A stretch of DNA of 64,000 bases from Postechiella sp039985655 (GCA_039985655.1 JBDWSF010000003.1:186001-250000); one strand, 5' to 3'; counted from the first letter of the stretch, positions 44,864 through 55,040 are shown. A program made the numbers and translations. Notes: a model not told the origin generated them from the sequence alone.

Positions 44864-46771
44864 ATGGATATTAAAAATAGTATTGCATTTCTCTTTCTTT
44901 TCTTAGGCATAAACATATTCGCTCAAAATCTGTCTTACGCGAGTTTAATAATTCCTGAAAATCTTAAAAATGATGCTCATGCTGTCATTCGCACCAATGA
45001 AGTAAATGTAACATTGAGTGCTATTAACAAAATGGAAGTAACTACAAAACGTGTTATAACTGTTTTAAATAAAAAGGGAGATGATAATGTAGATGCTTAT
45101 GCACATTATGATAATAACGTGAAAATAAAAACTTTAGAGGTTTTGGTCTTTAATGCCTTTGGAGTAGAAATTAAAAAGTTTAAAAAGAACGATTTTAAAG
45201 ATGTAAGTGCTGTGTCTGGCGGTACCTTATATTCCGATTCTAGAGTAAAATATTTAGAATATACGCCTATTAATTATCCGTATACTATCGAGTTTAATTG
45301 TGAAATAGAAACAGAAAATACGGCTTTTATAATGCCTTTTAGACCTATTGAAGATTATTTTGTCAGTGTAGAAAAAAGCAGTTATACTTTAAATTATACG
45401 GAAGAAAATAATATAAGAAAAAAGGAGAAAAACTTTGAAAGTATAGAACTTGAAAAGGAAGAATCTGCAGGTCGTATATTTTACGAAGTTAATAATTTAG
45501 AAGTTATTGAAGCTGAAGATTATAGTCCGTCATTCTCCGATATAGCCCCAAAAGTCATGTTTACTTCAAAGAAGTTTACCCTAGAAGGCGTGCAAACTGA
45601 AGTTGAAGATTGGAATGATTTTGGAGAGTGGATGTATAATGATTTATTAAAGCAAGCTTACGATTTACCAGCAGGAACCATTAATAAAATGCAGAATCTT
45701 GTGAAAAATGAACAAAATGATATAGATAAGGCAAAAAAAATATATCAATACGTACAGGATAAAACAAGATATATAAGTGTGCAAGTGGGGATTGGCGGTT
45801 GGAAACCTTTCAATGCTTCCGAAGTAGATCGATTAGGTTATGGAGACTGTAAAGCGTTAACTAATTATACGATGTCTTTACTAAAAGCTGTCGGAATAGA
45901 ATCAAACTATACCATTGTTTATGCGGGGAACTCTCAAAGAAATATCGAGAACGATTTTGCAGCTATGCAAGGTAATCATGCTATTTTGACGATTCCAAAT
46001 GGTGATGAAGATATCTGGCTAGAATGCACAAGTCAAAAAATGCCTTTTGGTTTTATTGGTGATTTCACAGATGATAGAGATGTTTTAGTCGTAACTCCGA
46101 ATGGTGGAGAAATTAAACATACAAAAAAATATAGTACAGAAGAAAATACGCAAACGATAAAAGCGACTTGCCAATTATCTAATACTGGAGATATTGATGT
46201 AAGTGCGAACGAACGTTCTAAAGGTATTCAATACAATGATAAATATTGGCTTGAAACAGAAACTCAAAGAGATTTAGATGTTAACTATAAAGAACGCTGG
46301 AAGTATATTAATAATATGACTATTAGTAAAATGGATATTGTTAATGATAAGGACAATATTGAATTTAACGAACATATAGATTTTAAAGCCTTAGGATATT
46401 CTAAAGTTATTGGAGAACGTATGCTTGTTAATATTAATGTGCTAAATAGAAATAAATATGTGCCAGATAGATACCGAAATAGAAAATTACCATTTAAAAT
46501 AAAACGAGGATTTAAAGATGTAGATGAGGTTGAAATAAAACTACCCGAAGGCTATAAAACGGAAGCAGTTCCAGAGGGTAAATCTATAGAAAATAAATAT
46601 GGGAGTTATAAAACTGAAATCTTAAAAAAAGATGAAAACACATTAGTTTATAAAAGATGTTTTATAATAAAAGATGGCGATTTTTCTAAAGAAGACTATG
46701 CTTCCTATAGAGATTTTTATAAAGAAGTTTCAAAGTTAGATAACGCAAAAATGGCATTAATTAAAAAGTAA
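44864..46771 (+). CDS. DUF3857/transglutaminase-like secreted protein, active-site residues mostly intact
   Basis: The 635 residues comprise a signal peptide (MDIKNSIAFLFLFLGINIFAQ), a DUF3857 domain (about 50-230), and a transglutaminase-like core. The core has Cys329 in YGDCKALTNY and His372 in GNHAILTI; the third position carries Glu387 (WLECT) where Asp is usual. The C-terminal part is beta-rich. It is periplasmic, with protease-like or unknown activity. It is followed by two paralogues on the same strand; the first lies six bases away, so they are likely co-transcribed. Confidence 0.8.
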   Translation: MDIKNSIAFLFLFLGINIFAQNLSYASLIIPENLKNDAHAVIRTNEVNVTLSAINKMEVTTKRVITVLNKKGDDNVDAYAHYDNNVKIKTLEVLVFNAFGVEIKKFKKNDFKDVSAVSGGTLYSDSRVKYLEYTPINYPYTIEFNCEIETENTAFIMPFRPIEDYFVSVEKSSYTLNYTEENNIRKKEKNFESIELEKEESAGRIFYEVNNLEVIEAEDYSPSFSDIAPKVMFTSKKFTLEGVQTEVEDWNDFGEWMYNDLLKQAYDLPAGTINKMQNLVKNEQNDIDKAKKIYQYVQDKTRYISVQVGIGGWKPFNASEVDRLGYGDCKALTNYTMSLLKAVGIESNYTIVYAGNSQRNIENDFAAMQGNHAILTIPNGDEDIWLECTSQKMPFGFIGDFTDDRDVLVVTPNGGEIKHTKKYSTEENTQTIKATCQLSNTGDIDVSANERSKGIQYNDKYWLETETQRDLDVNYKERWKYINNMTISKMDIVNDKDNIEFNEHIDFKALGYSKVIGERMLVNINVLNRNKYVPDRYRNRKLPFKIKRGFKDVDEVEIKLPEGYKTEAVPEGKSIENKYGSYKTEILKKDENTLVYKRCFIIKDGDFSKEDYASYRDFYKEVSKLDNAKMALIKK

Positions 46772-46777
46772 AATGAA

Positions 46778-48790
46778 ATGAGAATACTAGTAATTTTAAT
46801 CACTTTATGTTTTTCAACAACCACTTTTTCGCAAGGTTATAAATTTGGAAAAGTATCTAAGGAAGAACTTCAAGAAACGTCTTATCCAACAGATTCTTCT
46901 GCAAATGCAGCTTATTTATATAAATCCAGAAGAACTTTTTTTGATTATGAGCAAACTGAAGGTTTTCAGTTAATAACGGAAATACACGAACGTATAAAAA
47001 TATATAATCAAGAAGGGTTTGGTTATGCCTCTAAATCTGTTCATTTATATAAAAGTGGTAATCAAGATAAAGAATTATATGGACTAAAAGGATATACTTA
47101 TAATTTGGTTGATGGAGAGGTTGAAGAAGTGAAGCTTAAAAAAGAAGGTGTTTTTAAAACTGAATTATCAAAATACTATAATGAGTCAAAATTCACAATG
47201 CCAAATATTAAAGAAGGTTCTGTTATAGAATATAAATATCAAATAAAATCTCCTTTTTATTGGAGGATTGATGAGTTTGAGTTTCAACATGCGATTCCTA
47301 TAAAGAAAGTAGAAGCCACATTTGAAGCTCCAGAATACTTTAGTTTTAAACTTAATACAAAAGGGTTTTTAAGTATAATGCCCGAAAAAGAAACTAAAAG
47401 AGATAAATTAAGTTATAAGAGTGAAATTCCTGTTAATGAAAACAGAAATAATGATCCAGTAGTTCGTTATAGAACAGGAGAAGTAGATTTTTTTAAAAAT
47501 GTAACGAGTTTTAATTTAACCGATATTCCAGCTCTTAAAGAAGAAGCCTTTGTTAATAATATAAATAATTATCGTTCGGCGATAAAATATGAGTTGTCTT
47601 ATACAAAGTTTCCATCTGCATTGATTAAGTATTATTCTACGACTTGGGAAGATGTGGTAAAGAAGATTTATGAAAGTCCAAACTTTGGGACAGAATTAAA
47701 AAAAACAGGTTATTTTGAAAAAGATATTGATGATTTAATTACTGGAGTTTCAGATCCTGTGAAAAAGGCAGCATTGATTTTTAATTTTGTAAAGTCTAAT
47801 GTTAAATGGAATAACTATTATAGTGCATACACTTCTGGTGGTGTAAGGAAAGCATACAAAGAGCATACTGGAAATGTAGCTGAAATAAATTTAATGCTTA
47901 CAGCTATGTTACGCTATGCAGGGTTAGATGCAAATCCTATTTTAGTAAGTACACGTAGTAATGGGATTCCATTATTTCCAACTCTAGAAGGTTATAATTA
48001 TGTGATTTCGGGAATAGAAGTACCAAATGATGTTATTTTGTTGGACGCTACAGTAAAGAATAGTATGCCAAATATTTTACCATTTAGAGCTTTAAATTGG
48101 AAAGGTAGAATAGTGCGAAAATCAGGTAGTTCTGCGACTGTAGATTTATACCCAAAGGAAAGAGCGAAAACGACTATTTCTTTTATGGCTAATTTATCTG
48201 AAGATGGCGGTGTTGAAGGGTCAATGCGAACTACAAAAACGGGCCATAAAGCTATGAATTTCAGGTCTGATTTTAATGATAAAGATGAAGAACAATTCAT
48301 CGAGGACTTGGAAAATAAATATGGTGGTATTGAAATTGAAACGTTTAATGTTAAAAATAATAAAGACTTCTCAAAACCAGTTTTTCAAACCATTAAATTT
48401 TCAATGGAAGACCAAGCTGATATTATTAACGATAAAATTTATTTTTCGCCTTTTTTCTTTTTAAGTTCAAAAGAAAACCCTTTTAAAGTAGAAACTCGTG
48501 AGTTTCCTGTAGATTTTGGATATCCTACGTCTTCATCTTATAGGTTTATAATTAATATACCAGAAGACTATAAAGTGGAGTCTATACCTGAGTCAGCAGC
48601 TTTAAAGTTGCCAGAAGATTTAGGAGCGTTTGTATACAAAATTGTGCTAAAAGGAAATCAAATTCATGTTAATGTTAATTATAATATAAATAGTCCTATT
48701 ATATCTTCCCTATATTATGAGGCTTTAAAAGCGTACTTTAAGGTTTTAATAGAGAAGGAAAACGAACAAATAGTTTTAATAAAAGTCTAG
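46778..48790 (+). CDS. DUF3857/transglutaminase-fold protein, inactive-looking copy 1
   Basis: The 670 residues comprise a signal peptide (MRILVILITLCFSTTTFSQ), a DUF3857 domain and a transglutaminase-like domain (about 330-440). At the catalytic Cys position it reads GNVAEINLML (Val367), and the His position is Tyr in EGYNYVIS; only LLDAT remains. It is therefore unlikely to be a cysteine protease and may bind rather than cut. The following gene is a near-copy of the same length. Confidence 0.8.
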   Translation: MRILVILITLCFSTTTFSQGYKFGKVSKEELQETSYPTDSSANAAYLYKSRRTFFDYEQTEGFQLITEIHERIKIYNQEGFGYASKSVHLYKSGNQDKELYGLKGYTYNLVDGEVEEVKLKKEGVFKTELSKYYNESKFTMPNIKEGSVIEYKYQIKSPFYWRIDEFEFQHAIPIKKVEATFEAPEYFSFKLNTKGFLSIMPEKETKRDKLSYKSEIPVNENRNNDPVVRYRTGEVDFFKNVTSFNLTDIPALKEEAFVNNINNYRSAIKYELSYTKFPSALIKYYSTTWEDVVKKIYESPNFGTELKKTGYFEKDIDDLITGVSDPVKKAALIFNFVKSNVKWNNYYSAYTSGGVRKAYKEHTGNVAEINLMLTAMLRYAGLDANPILVSTRSNGIPLFPTLEGYNYVISGIEVPNDVILLDATVKNSMPNILPFRALNWKGRIVRKSGSSATVDLYPKERAKTTISFMANLSEDGGVEGSMRTTKTGHKAMNFRSDFNDKDEEQFIEDLENKYGGIEIETFNVKNNKDFSKPVFQTIKFSMEDQADIINDKIYFSPFFFLSSKENPFKVETREFPVDFGYPTSSSYRFIINIPEDYKVESIPESAALKLPEDLGAFVYKIVLKGNQIHVNVNYNINSPIISSLYYEALKAYFKVLIEKENEQIVLIKV

Positions 48791-48874
48791 AGGAATATAT
48801 AGAGAATATAAAATGTAATGATGGAGTGATTAAAAGAAGCTCCAAGCTTATTTAATAATATCAATAAAAACAAA

Positions 48875-50887
48875 ATGAGAATACTAGTAATTTTAATCAC
48901 CTTATGTTTTTCAATAACCACTTTTTCACAAGATTATAAATTTGGAAAAGTATCTAAAGAAGAACTTCAAGAAACGTCTTATCCAACAGATTCTTCTGCA
49001 AATGCAGCTTATTTGTATAAATACAGAAATACTTTTTTTGATTATAAGCAAGGAGAAGGGTTTTCATTGGTAACAGAAATTCACGAACGTGTTAAGATAT
49101 ATAATCAAGAAGGTTTTGAGTATGCCACCAAATCTGTTCATTTATATAAAAGTGGTAGTGATGATGAAGAGTTTCATGGGCTAAAAGGGTATACTTATAA
49201 TTTAGTTGATGGAAATATAGAAGAAGTAAAACTAAAAAAAGATGGCATATTTAAAACAGAATTATCAAAATATTATGATGAGTCAAAATTCACAATGCCA
49301 AACATTAAAGAAGGAACTATTATAGAATATAAATATCAAATAAGATCACCTTTTTATTCTATGGTTGATGAGTTTGAATTTCAACATGAAATTCCAATTA
49401 AAAAACTAGAAGCTAAATTCGAAACTCCTGAATACTTTAATTTTAAATTAAATACTAAAGGGTTTTTATCTGTAATGCCTAAAAAAGAAAAGAAGAATGA
49501 TAAAATAACATTTACTAATAAATCCAGGACTGGTGGAGGTTTAACGTATGGAAGTCAAACTTCATATAGCTCAAACGATGTTGAATTTATAAAGACACTT
49601 TGGTCGTATAATTTAAAAGACATACCAGCTTTAAAAGAAGAACCTTATGTCAATAATATAAATAATTACCGTTCGGCTGTAAAGTATGAATTGTCTTATA
49701 CGAAGTTTCCAGATGCAGTGATGGAGTATTATTCTACGACTTGGGAAGATGTGGTAAAGAAGATTTATGAAAGCCCAAATTTTGGTTCAGAATTACAAAA
49801 AAGAGGTTATTTTGAAAAAGATATTGATGCTTTAATCGCTGGTGTTTCAGATCCTGTGAAAAAGGCGGCATTGATTTTTAATTTTGTAAAGTCTAATGTT
49901 AAATGGAATAAGTATTATGGAAAATACACTTCTGATGGTGTAAGAAAAGCATATAAAGAACATACAGGGAATGTGGCCGAAATAAACTTAATGCTTACTG
50001 CCATGTTGCGTTATGCAGGGTTAGATGCAAATCCTATTTTAGTAAGTACGCGTAGTAATGGGATTCCACTATTTCCAACACGAGAAGGTTATAATTATGT
50101 GATTTCGGGTATAGAAGTGCCTAATGATGTTATTTTGTTGGATGCTACAGTAAAGAATAGTGTGCCAAATATTTTACCTTTTAGAACATTAAATTGGAAG
50201 GGGAGAATAGTGCGAAAATCGGGTAGCACTGCTACTGTAGATTTATACCCAAAAGAAAAAGCGAAGACGACTATTTCTTTTATGGCTAGTTTATCTGAGG
50301 ATGGTAGTATTGGAGGAGCCATGCGAACATCAAAAACAGGGCATAAAGCGATGCGTTATAGGTCTGATTTTAATAGTAAGGATGAAGATCAATTCATAGA
50401 AGATTTAGAAAATGAATATGGTGGTATTGAAATTGAAACGTTTGATGTTAAAAATAATGAAGATTTCTCTAAACCAATAGTAGAGACTATTAAATTTTTA
50501 ATGGAAGACCAAGCAGATATTATTAACGATAAAATTTATTTCTCACCGTTTTTCTTTTTAAGCACAAAAGAGAATCCTTTTAAATTAGAAACTCGAGAAT
50601 TCCCTGTAGATTTTGGATATCCTATGTCTTCATCTTATAGATTTATAATTAATTTGCCAGAAGGGTACAAAGTAGAGTCTATGCCAGAATCAGTCGCTTT
50701 AAAATTACCTGAAGATTTAGGGGAATTTGTATATCAAATTGTGCCAAAAGGAAATCAAATTAATGTTATTGTTAATTCTAGTATAAATAGTGCTATTGTA
50801 GCTTCGCTATATTATGAGGCTTTAAAAGCGTACTTTATGGCTTTAATAGAAAAGGAAAACGAACAAATAGTTTTAACAAAAGTATAA
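48875..50887 (+). CDS. DUF3857/transglutaminase-fold protein, inactive-looking copy 2 (tandem duplicate)
   Basis: This 670-residue paralogue of the preceding gene has the same length and the same N-terminus MRILVILITLCFS. Long identical stretches run through the transglutaminase fold, for example KAYKEHTGNVAEINLMLTAM. The main divergence is near residues 208-230 (GGGLTYGSQTSYSSNDVEF). It has the same loss of the catalytic Cys. It arose by recent tandem duplication and probably has a related periplasmic role. The mazG-like gene follows directly after the stop. Confidence 0.8.
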   Translation: MRILVILITLCFSITTFSQDYKFGKVSKEELQETSYPTDSSANAAYLYKYRNTFFDYKQGEGFSLVTEIHERVKIYNQEGFEYATKSVHLYKSGSDDEEFHGLKGYTYNLVDGNIEEVKLKKDGIFKTELSKYYDESKFTMPNIKEGTIIEYKYQIRSPFYSMVDEFEFQHEIPIKKLEAKFETPEYFNFKLNTKGFLSVMPKKEKKNDKITFTNKSRTGGGLTYGSQTSYSSNDVEFIKTLWSYNLKDIPALKEEPYVNNINNYRSAVKYELSYTKFPDAVMEYYSTTWEDVVKKIYESPNFGSELQKRGYFEKDIDALIAGVSDPVKKAALIFNFVKSNVKWNKYYGKYTSDGVRKAYKEHTGNVAEINLMLTAMLRYAGLDANPILVSTRSNGIPLFPTREGYNYVISGIEVPNDVILLDATVKNSVPNILPFRTLNWKGRIVRKSGSTATVDLYPKEKAKTTISFMASLSEDGSIGGAMRTSKTGHKAMRYRSDFNSKDEDQFIEDLENEYGGIEIETFDVKNNEDFSKPIVETIKFLMEDQADIINDKIYFSPFFFLSTKENPFKLETREFPVDFGYPMSSSYRFIINLPEGYKVESMPESVALKLPEDLGEFVYQIVPKGNQINVIVNSSINSAIVASLYYEALKAYFMALIEKENEQIVLTKV

Positions 50888-51214
50888 ATGAATATACAAA
50901 ACGCACAAAAAGAAGTAGACGATTGGATTAAAGAGCACGGTGTTCGTTACTTTAACGAACTTACAAATATGGCACAGCTTACCGAAGAAGTTGGAGAAGT
51001 AGCCCGTATTATAGCACGACGTTACGGCGAGCAAAGCGAAAAAGTGAGTGATAAGGACAAAGATTTAGGCGAAGAATTAGCCGATGTTATGTTTGTTGTT
51101 TTATGCTTAGCGAACCAAACAGGAGTCGATTTACAAGACGCATTCGATAAAAGAATGTATAAGAAAGGAAAACGCGACCACGATAGGCATCATAATAATG
51201 AAAAATTAAAGTAA
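50888..51214 (+). CDS. MazG-like nucleotide pyrophosphohydrolase
   Basis: This 108-residue all-alpha NTP pyrophosphatase has the metal-binding motifs LTEEVGEVARII and LGEELADVMFVVLCLAN (ExxE and ExxD). Single-domain MazG-like enzymes hydrolyse (d)NTPs to monophosphates. It starts immediately after the stop of the DUF3857 duplicate, with aroA 34 bases downstream. Confidence 0.9.
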   Translation: MNIQNAQKEVDDWIKEHGVRYFNELTNMAQLTEEVGEVARIIARRYGEQSEKVSDKDKDLGEELADVMFVVLCLANQTGVDLQDAFDKRMYKKGKRDHDRHHNNEKLK

Positions 51215-51219
51215 ATTTG
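51212..51219 (+). promoter_or_regulatory. -7 promoter element for aroA
   Basis: TAAATTTG, followed by C, matches TAnnTTTG and overlaps the end of the mazG-like gene, 29 bases before the aroA ATG. It suggests aroA has its own promoter as well as read-through. Confidence 0.45.
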
Positions 51220-51248
51220 CAGCTCTTTAAAAAGATATTTGCAAAAAA

Positions 51249-52472
51249 ATGAGTATTACACTTCAAAAATCAAACATAGCAAAGCAATCGTCAATACAAA
51301 TAACGGGTTCTAAAAGTGAATCTAACCGTTTGTTATTGCTTCAGGCCTTATACCCAAGTATAACATTAAATAATATTTCAAATTCTGATGATAGTCAACT
51401 CATGACAAAAGCATTGGGGTCTTCATCAGACATTATAGATATCCATCACGCAGGTACAGCCATGCGTTTCTTAACAGCCTTTTTAGCAGTTCAAGAAGGA
51501 AAAGAAGTTACGATTACGGGGTCTAAAAGAATGAAAGAGCGTCCAATGAAAATTTTGGTAGAAGCGCTTCAAGATTTAGGTGCAGATATAACCTATCCAG
51601 AAAATGAAGGCTTTCCACCATTAAAAATTATTGGTAAGAAATTAAATAAAAGAAAAGTCACTTTAAAAGCTAATGTAAGCAGTCAATATATTTCGGCATT
51701 ACTTTTAATAGCCTCTAAACTTGAAAATGGTTTAGAGCTAACTTTAGAAGGCGAGATAACTTCCGTTCCGTATATAAACATGACACTAAGCTTATTGGAT
51801 GAAATAGGCGTAGCATCATCATTTATAGACAATATAATAACTGTGAAGCCAAAAACGGACAAACTAAAGTCAACAAATTTAACGGTAGAGTCAGATTGGT
51901 CTTCAGCATCTTACTTTTTTAGTATTGCAGCCATTAGCGAGATTGGAACAGAAATAACGTTGTCTTCATACAAAGAAAATTCTTTGCAAGGCGATTCTGT
52001 TTTAGTAGATATCTATAAACATTTTGGAGTGGTTTCAACTTTTAAAGACAATTCAGTAACATTAAAAAAAACATCTGTAAACGACGATTCAATAACGTTA
52101 GATTTAAAAAACGCGCCAGATATTGCTCAAACCATAGCAGTAACCAGTTTTGCATTAGGTATACCTTGCGATTTAATTGGATTGCATACACTTAAAATAA
52201 AAGAAACCGATCGCTTAGTCGCTTTAAAAGTAGAGATTGAAAAGCTTGGAGGATCCGTCGAGATCACAGATAAATCTTTGCATTTAACAGCATCAACTAT
52301 CATAAAAAGTATGGTGTCAATAGCAACGTACAACGACCATAGAATGGCCATGGCATTTGCGCCTTTAGCTTTAAAAACAGATATCGTTATAGAAGCAGCA
52401 GGAGTGGTTTCAAAATCGTATCCAACCTTTTGGGATGACTTAGAATCTATTGGTTTTGAGATTAAAAAATAA
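51249..52472 (+). CDS. aroA: 3-phosphoshikimate 1-carboxyvinyltransferase (EPSP synthase)
   Basis: The 407-residue enzyme of the shikimate pathway joins PEP to shikimate-3-phosphate. It shows ITGSKSESNRLLLLQAL, DIHHAGTAMRFLTAFLA, MKERPMKILVEALQDLGADI, SSQYISALLL, IKETDRLVALKVEIEKLG and YNDHRMAMAFAPLAL. It is slightly shorter than E. coli AroA, which is common in Bacteroidota. It lies between mazG-like and queA on the same strand. Confidence 0.95.
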   Translation: MSITLQKSNIAKQSSIQITGSKSESNRLLLLQALYPSITLNNISNSDDSQLMTKALGSSSDIIDIHHAGTAMRFLTAFLAVQEGKEVTITGSKRMKERPMKILVEALQDLGADITYPENEGFPPLKIIGKKLNKRKVTLKANVSSQYISALLLIASKLENGLELTLEGEITSVPYINMTLSLLDEIGVASSFIDNIITVKPKTDKLKSTNLTVESDWSSASYFFSIAAISEIGTEITLSSYKENSLQGDSVLVDIYKHFGVVSTFKDNSVTLKKTSVNDDSITLDLKNAPDIAQTIAVTSFALGIPCDLIGLHTLKIKETDRLVALKVEIEKLGGSVEITDKSLHLTASTIIKSMVSIATYNDHRMAMAFAPLALKTDIVIEAAGVVSKSYPTFWDDLESIGFEIKK

Positions 52473-52487
52473 TAATCACTCAAATAC

Positions 52488-52519
52488 TTGACAAGGCCTA
52501 GTCTCAGATTGTATATTTG
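52488..52519 (+). promoter_or_regulatory. queA promoter
   Basis: TTG (52488-52490), then a 21-base spacer, then TATATTTG (52512-52519) fits the Bacteroidota -33/-7 promoter. It lies between the aroA stop and the queA start at 52551. Confidence 0.65.
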
Positions 52520-52550
52520 CAGCTTTCTTAAAATAACATAAACATAGACT

Positions 52551-53600
52551 ATGAAATTATCACATTTTGGTTTCGAATTACCAGAAGAGCTTTTAGCTGA
52601 ATATCCATCAGAACATAGAGATGAGGCTCGCTTAATGGTTTTAGACAGAAAAAAGCAAACCATAGAGCATAAGTCATTTAAAGATATTATAGATTATTTT
52701 GACGAAGATGATGTTATGATTCTTAATAACACCAAAGTATTCCCTGCAAGATTGTACGGTAATAAAGAAAAAACTGGTGCAAGAATCGAAGTGTTTTTAT
52801 TAAGAGAGTTAAACGAAGAACAACGCCTTTGGGATGTTTTAGTAGATCCAGCTCGTAAAATAAGAATAGGTAACAAATTATACTTTGGAGACGACGAAAC
52901 ATTAGTTGCCGAAGTTATTGATAACACAACCTCAAGAGGACGTACATTACGTTTTCTATATGACGGTTCATATAAAGAATTCAGACAAAAATTAACAGAT
53001 TTAGGAGAAACGCCATTACCTAAATATATAAAAAGAGACGTAGAGCCAGAAGACGAATCGCGTTACCAAACCATTTTCGCTAAAAACGAAGGTGCCGTAG
53101 CAGCTCCAACAGCAGGGATGCATTTTTCTAGACACCTATTAAAACGTTTAGAAATTAAAGGTGTTAATTTTGCCGAAGTCACTTTACATGTAGGTTTAGG
53201 TACTTTCAATTCTGTAGAAGTAGAAGATTTATCTAAGCACAAAATGGATAGCGAAGAGCTGAAAATTGATGCAGAAGCTGTAGAAATCATAAATACAGGT
53301 TTAAAGACTAAAAGACGTATTTGTGCAGTTGGTACAACAGCAATGCGAGCTATCGAGAGTGCCGTATCATCAGGAGGTATGTTAAACGAAGCAGATGGTT
53401 GGACAAACAAATTTATTTTCCCTCCATACGAATTTAGCATTGCAAACTGTATGATTACTAACTTTCACACACCAAAATCGACACTTTTAATGATGGCATC
53501 AGCTTTCGCAGGTCACGATTTTGTTTTTAAAGCTTACGAAGAAGCAGTCAAAGAAGGCTATAAATTTTACAGTTACGGCGACGCGATGTTAATCATCTAA
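52551..53600 (+). CDS. queA: S-adenosylmethionine:tRNA ribosyltransferase-isomerase QueA
   Basis: The 349-residue enzyme of queuosine synthesis transfers ribose from AdoMet to preQ1-tRNA. It shows FELPEELLAEYP, DVMILNNTKVFPARLYG, the characteristic GTFNSVEVEDLSKHKMDSE, RICAVGTTAMRAIES, and ITNFHTPKSTLLMMASAFAG near the end. It has its own promoter and a terminator after the stop. Confidence 0.95.
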   Translation: MKLSHFGFELPEELLAEYPSEHRDEARLMVLDRKKQTIEHKSFKDIIDYFDEDDVMILNNTKVFPARLYGNKEKTGARIEVFLLRELNEEQRLWDVLVDPARKIRIGNKLYFGDDETLVAEVIDNTTSRGRTLRFLYDGSYKEFRQKLTDLGETPLPKYIKRDVEPEDESRYQTIFAKNEGAVAAPTAGMHFSRHLLKRLEIKGVNFAEVTLHVGLGTFNSVEVEDLSKHKMDSEELKIDAEAVEIINTGLKTKRRICAVGTTAMRAIESAVSSGGMLNEADGWTNKFIFPPYEFSIANCMITNFHTPKSTLLMMASAFAGHDFVFKAYEEAVKEGYKFYSYGDAMLII

Positions 53601-53622
53601 TCAAGCCATTACAATATCTAAG

Positions 53623-53647
53623 AAGCCTCTATTATTTAGAGGCTTTT
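53623..53647 (+). terminator. rho-independent terminator of queA
   Basis: AAGCCTCTA, TTATT, TAGAGGCTT followed by TTT, 22 bases after the queA stop. Confidence 0.85.
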
Positions 53648-53679
53648 TCATGTGCTGAATTTATTTCAGTATCTCATTT

Positions 53680-53782
53680 TGGGCATTCCCTAAAGGTCGG
53701 GCTTTCGGCAGTCGCTTTTTTGTGTTGCATAGGTGCAACAACACAAAAAGAGCTTCAACAAATGCCTCAATCCCTAATGCGG
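53680..53782 (+). repeat. dispersed composite repeat, intact copy 2
   Basis: It begins GGGCATTCCC...GGTCGGGCTTTC, has a stem TTTTTTGTGTTGCA / TGCAACAACACAAAAAG in the middle, and ends AATGCCTCAATCCCTAATGCGG. It matches the minus-strand copy at 18727-18832 almost throughout. Confidence 0.75.
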
Positions 53783-53978
53783 ACGTACTTGCTAGTTAAT
53801 AGTCATAAGTTACGTCATTGAGGCACGAAGTAATACCTGTTCATTTTTAGTACAAAATTTTATTAAACCAATATAAGGTTCAGTTTGAAAAGATGATTTC
53901 TGTCACAGATCTTCCGTCTTCAATCATTGGTCTTCCGTCTTCTGCCTTTTTCTATACATCATTCTAAAAACCTTTCAC

Positions 53979-53986
53979 TATTTTTG
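53979..53986 (+). promoter_or_regulatory. -7 element immediately before rlmN
   Basis: TATTTTTG matches TAnnTTTG and ends seven bases before the ATG, so the transcript would carry little or no leader. Confidence 0.4.
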
Positions 53987-53993
53987 CAGTCCA

Positions 53994-55034
53994 ATGGAGA
54001 TTAAGAAAAAAGACATACGCGCACTAACCAAAGAACAATTACGAGAATTCTTTGTAAAAGAAGGCGATAAAGCCTTTCGAGGCAATCAAGTTTACGAATG
54101 GCTTTGGCAAAAAGCGGCACATACTTTTGAAGATATGACGAATGTCTCGAAAGAAACGCGTCAAATGCTCGAAGACAATTTTGTGATTAATCACATAAAA
54201 GTCGATACCATGCAACGTAGTAGTGATGGCACGATTAAAAATGCCGTAAGGCTCCATGATAATTTAATAGTAGAATCTGTTTTAATACCAACATCAAGCC
54301 GAACAACAGCTTGTGTATCGAGTCAAGTAGGTTGTAGTTTAGACTGTAGGTTTTGTGCAACGTCTCGTTTAAAACGTATGCGAAATTTAAACCCAGACGA
54401 AATTTACGATCAAGTCGTTGCCATAGATAATGAAAGCAGACATTATCATAACCGTCCATTAAGTAATATTGTATTTATGGGTATGGGCGAACCTCTTATG
54501 AATTACAACAATGTTATAAAAGCGATCGATAAAATCACATCGCCAGAAGGTTTAGGCATGTCACCAAAACGGATTGTAGTATCTACTTCGGGGGTGCCAA
54601 AAATGATAAAGAAAATGGCAGACGACGATGTTAAATTTAAACTCGCCGTTTCGCTCCATTCAGCAATCGACGAAGTTCGGACAACCATAATGCCTTTTAA
54701 CGAAACATTTCCATTAGCCGATTTACGAGAAGCATTGGTTTACTGGTACGAGAAAACGAAAAATAGAATAACCTATGAATATGTCGTTTGGAATGGTATA
54801 AACGACAAACGAAAAGATGTTGATGCCTTAGTTGCATTTTGCAAATTTGCACCAAGTAAAGTAAACATAATAGAATACAATCCTATTGACGATGGCGAGT
54901 TTCAACAAGCAAAGTCTGAAGTTATCGATATGTATAAGAATGTTTTAGAAGCCAATAATATAACCGTAACCATACGCCGAAGTCGAGGTAAAGATATCGA
55001 TGCTGCCTGTGGGCAATTAGCAAACAAAAGTTAA
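53994..55034 (+). CDS. rlmN: 23S rRNA/tRNA adenine-C2 methyltransferase RlmN
   Basis: This 346-residue radical-SAM enzyme methylates A2503 of 23S rRNA and A37 of some tRNAs. The CxxxCxxC cluster is Cys114-Cys118-Cys121 (CSLDCRFCATS). Also seen are MGMGEPLMNYNNVIKAI, VVSTSGVPKMI and LAVSLHSA, and near the end DIDAACGQLA with the catalytic Cys that forms the protein-RNA adduct. A short repeat follows before the polyprenyl synthase gene. Confidence 0.95.
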   Translation: MEIKKKDIRALTKEQLREFFVKEGDKAFRGNQVYEWLWQKAAHTFEDMTNVSKETRQMLEDNFVINHIKVDTMQRSSDGTIKNAVRLHDNLIVESVLIPTSSRTTACVSSQVGCSLDCRFCATSRLKRMRNLNPDEIYDQVVAIDNESRHYHNRPLSNIVFMGMGEPLMNYNNVIKAIDKITSPEGLGMSPKRIVVSTSGVPKMIKKMADDDVKFKLAVSLHSAIDEVRTTIMPFNETFPLADLREALVYWYEKTKNRITYEYVVWNGINDKRKDVDALVAFCKFAPSKVNIIEYNPIDDGEFQQAKSEVIDMYKNVLEANNITVTIRRSRGKDIDAACGQLANKS

Positions 55035-55040
55035 GTTTTT

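Larger units (their letters stand above)
53601..53993. other. intergenic region with terminator and repeats
   Basis: About 390 bases with no gene. It holds the queA terminator (53623-53647), a GCTGAATTTATTTCAGTAT palindrome (53650-53676), the second intact composite repeat (53680-53782), and the rlmN -7 element at its end (53979-53986). The part from 53790 to 53970 is AT-rich and unremarkable. Confidence 0.6.
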
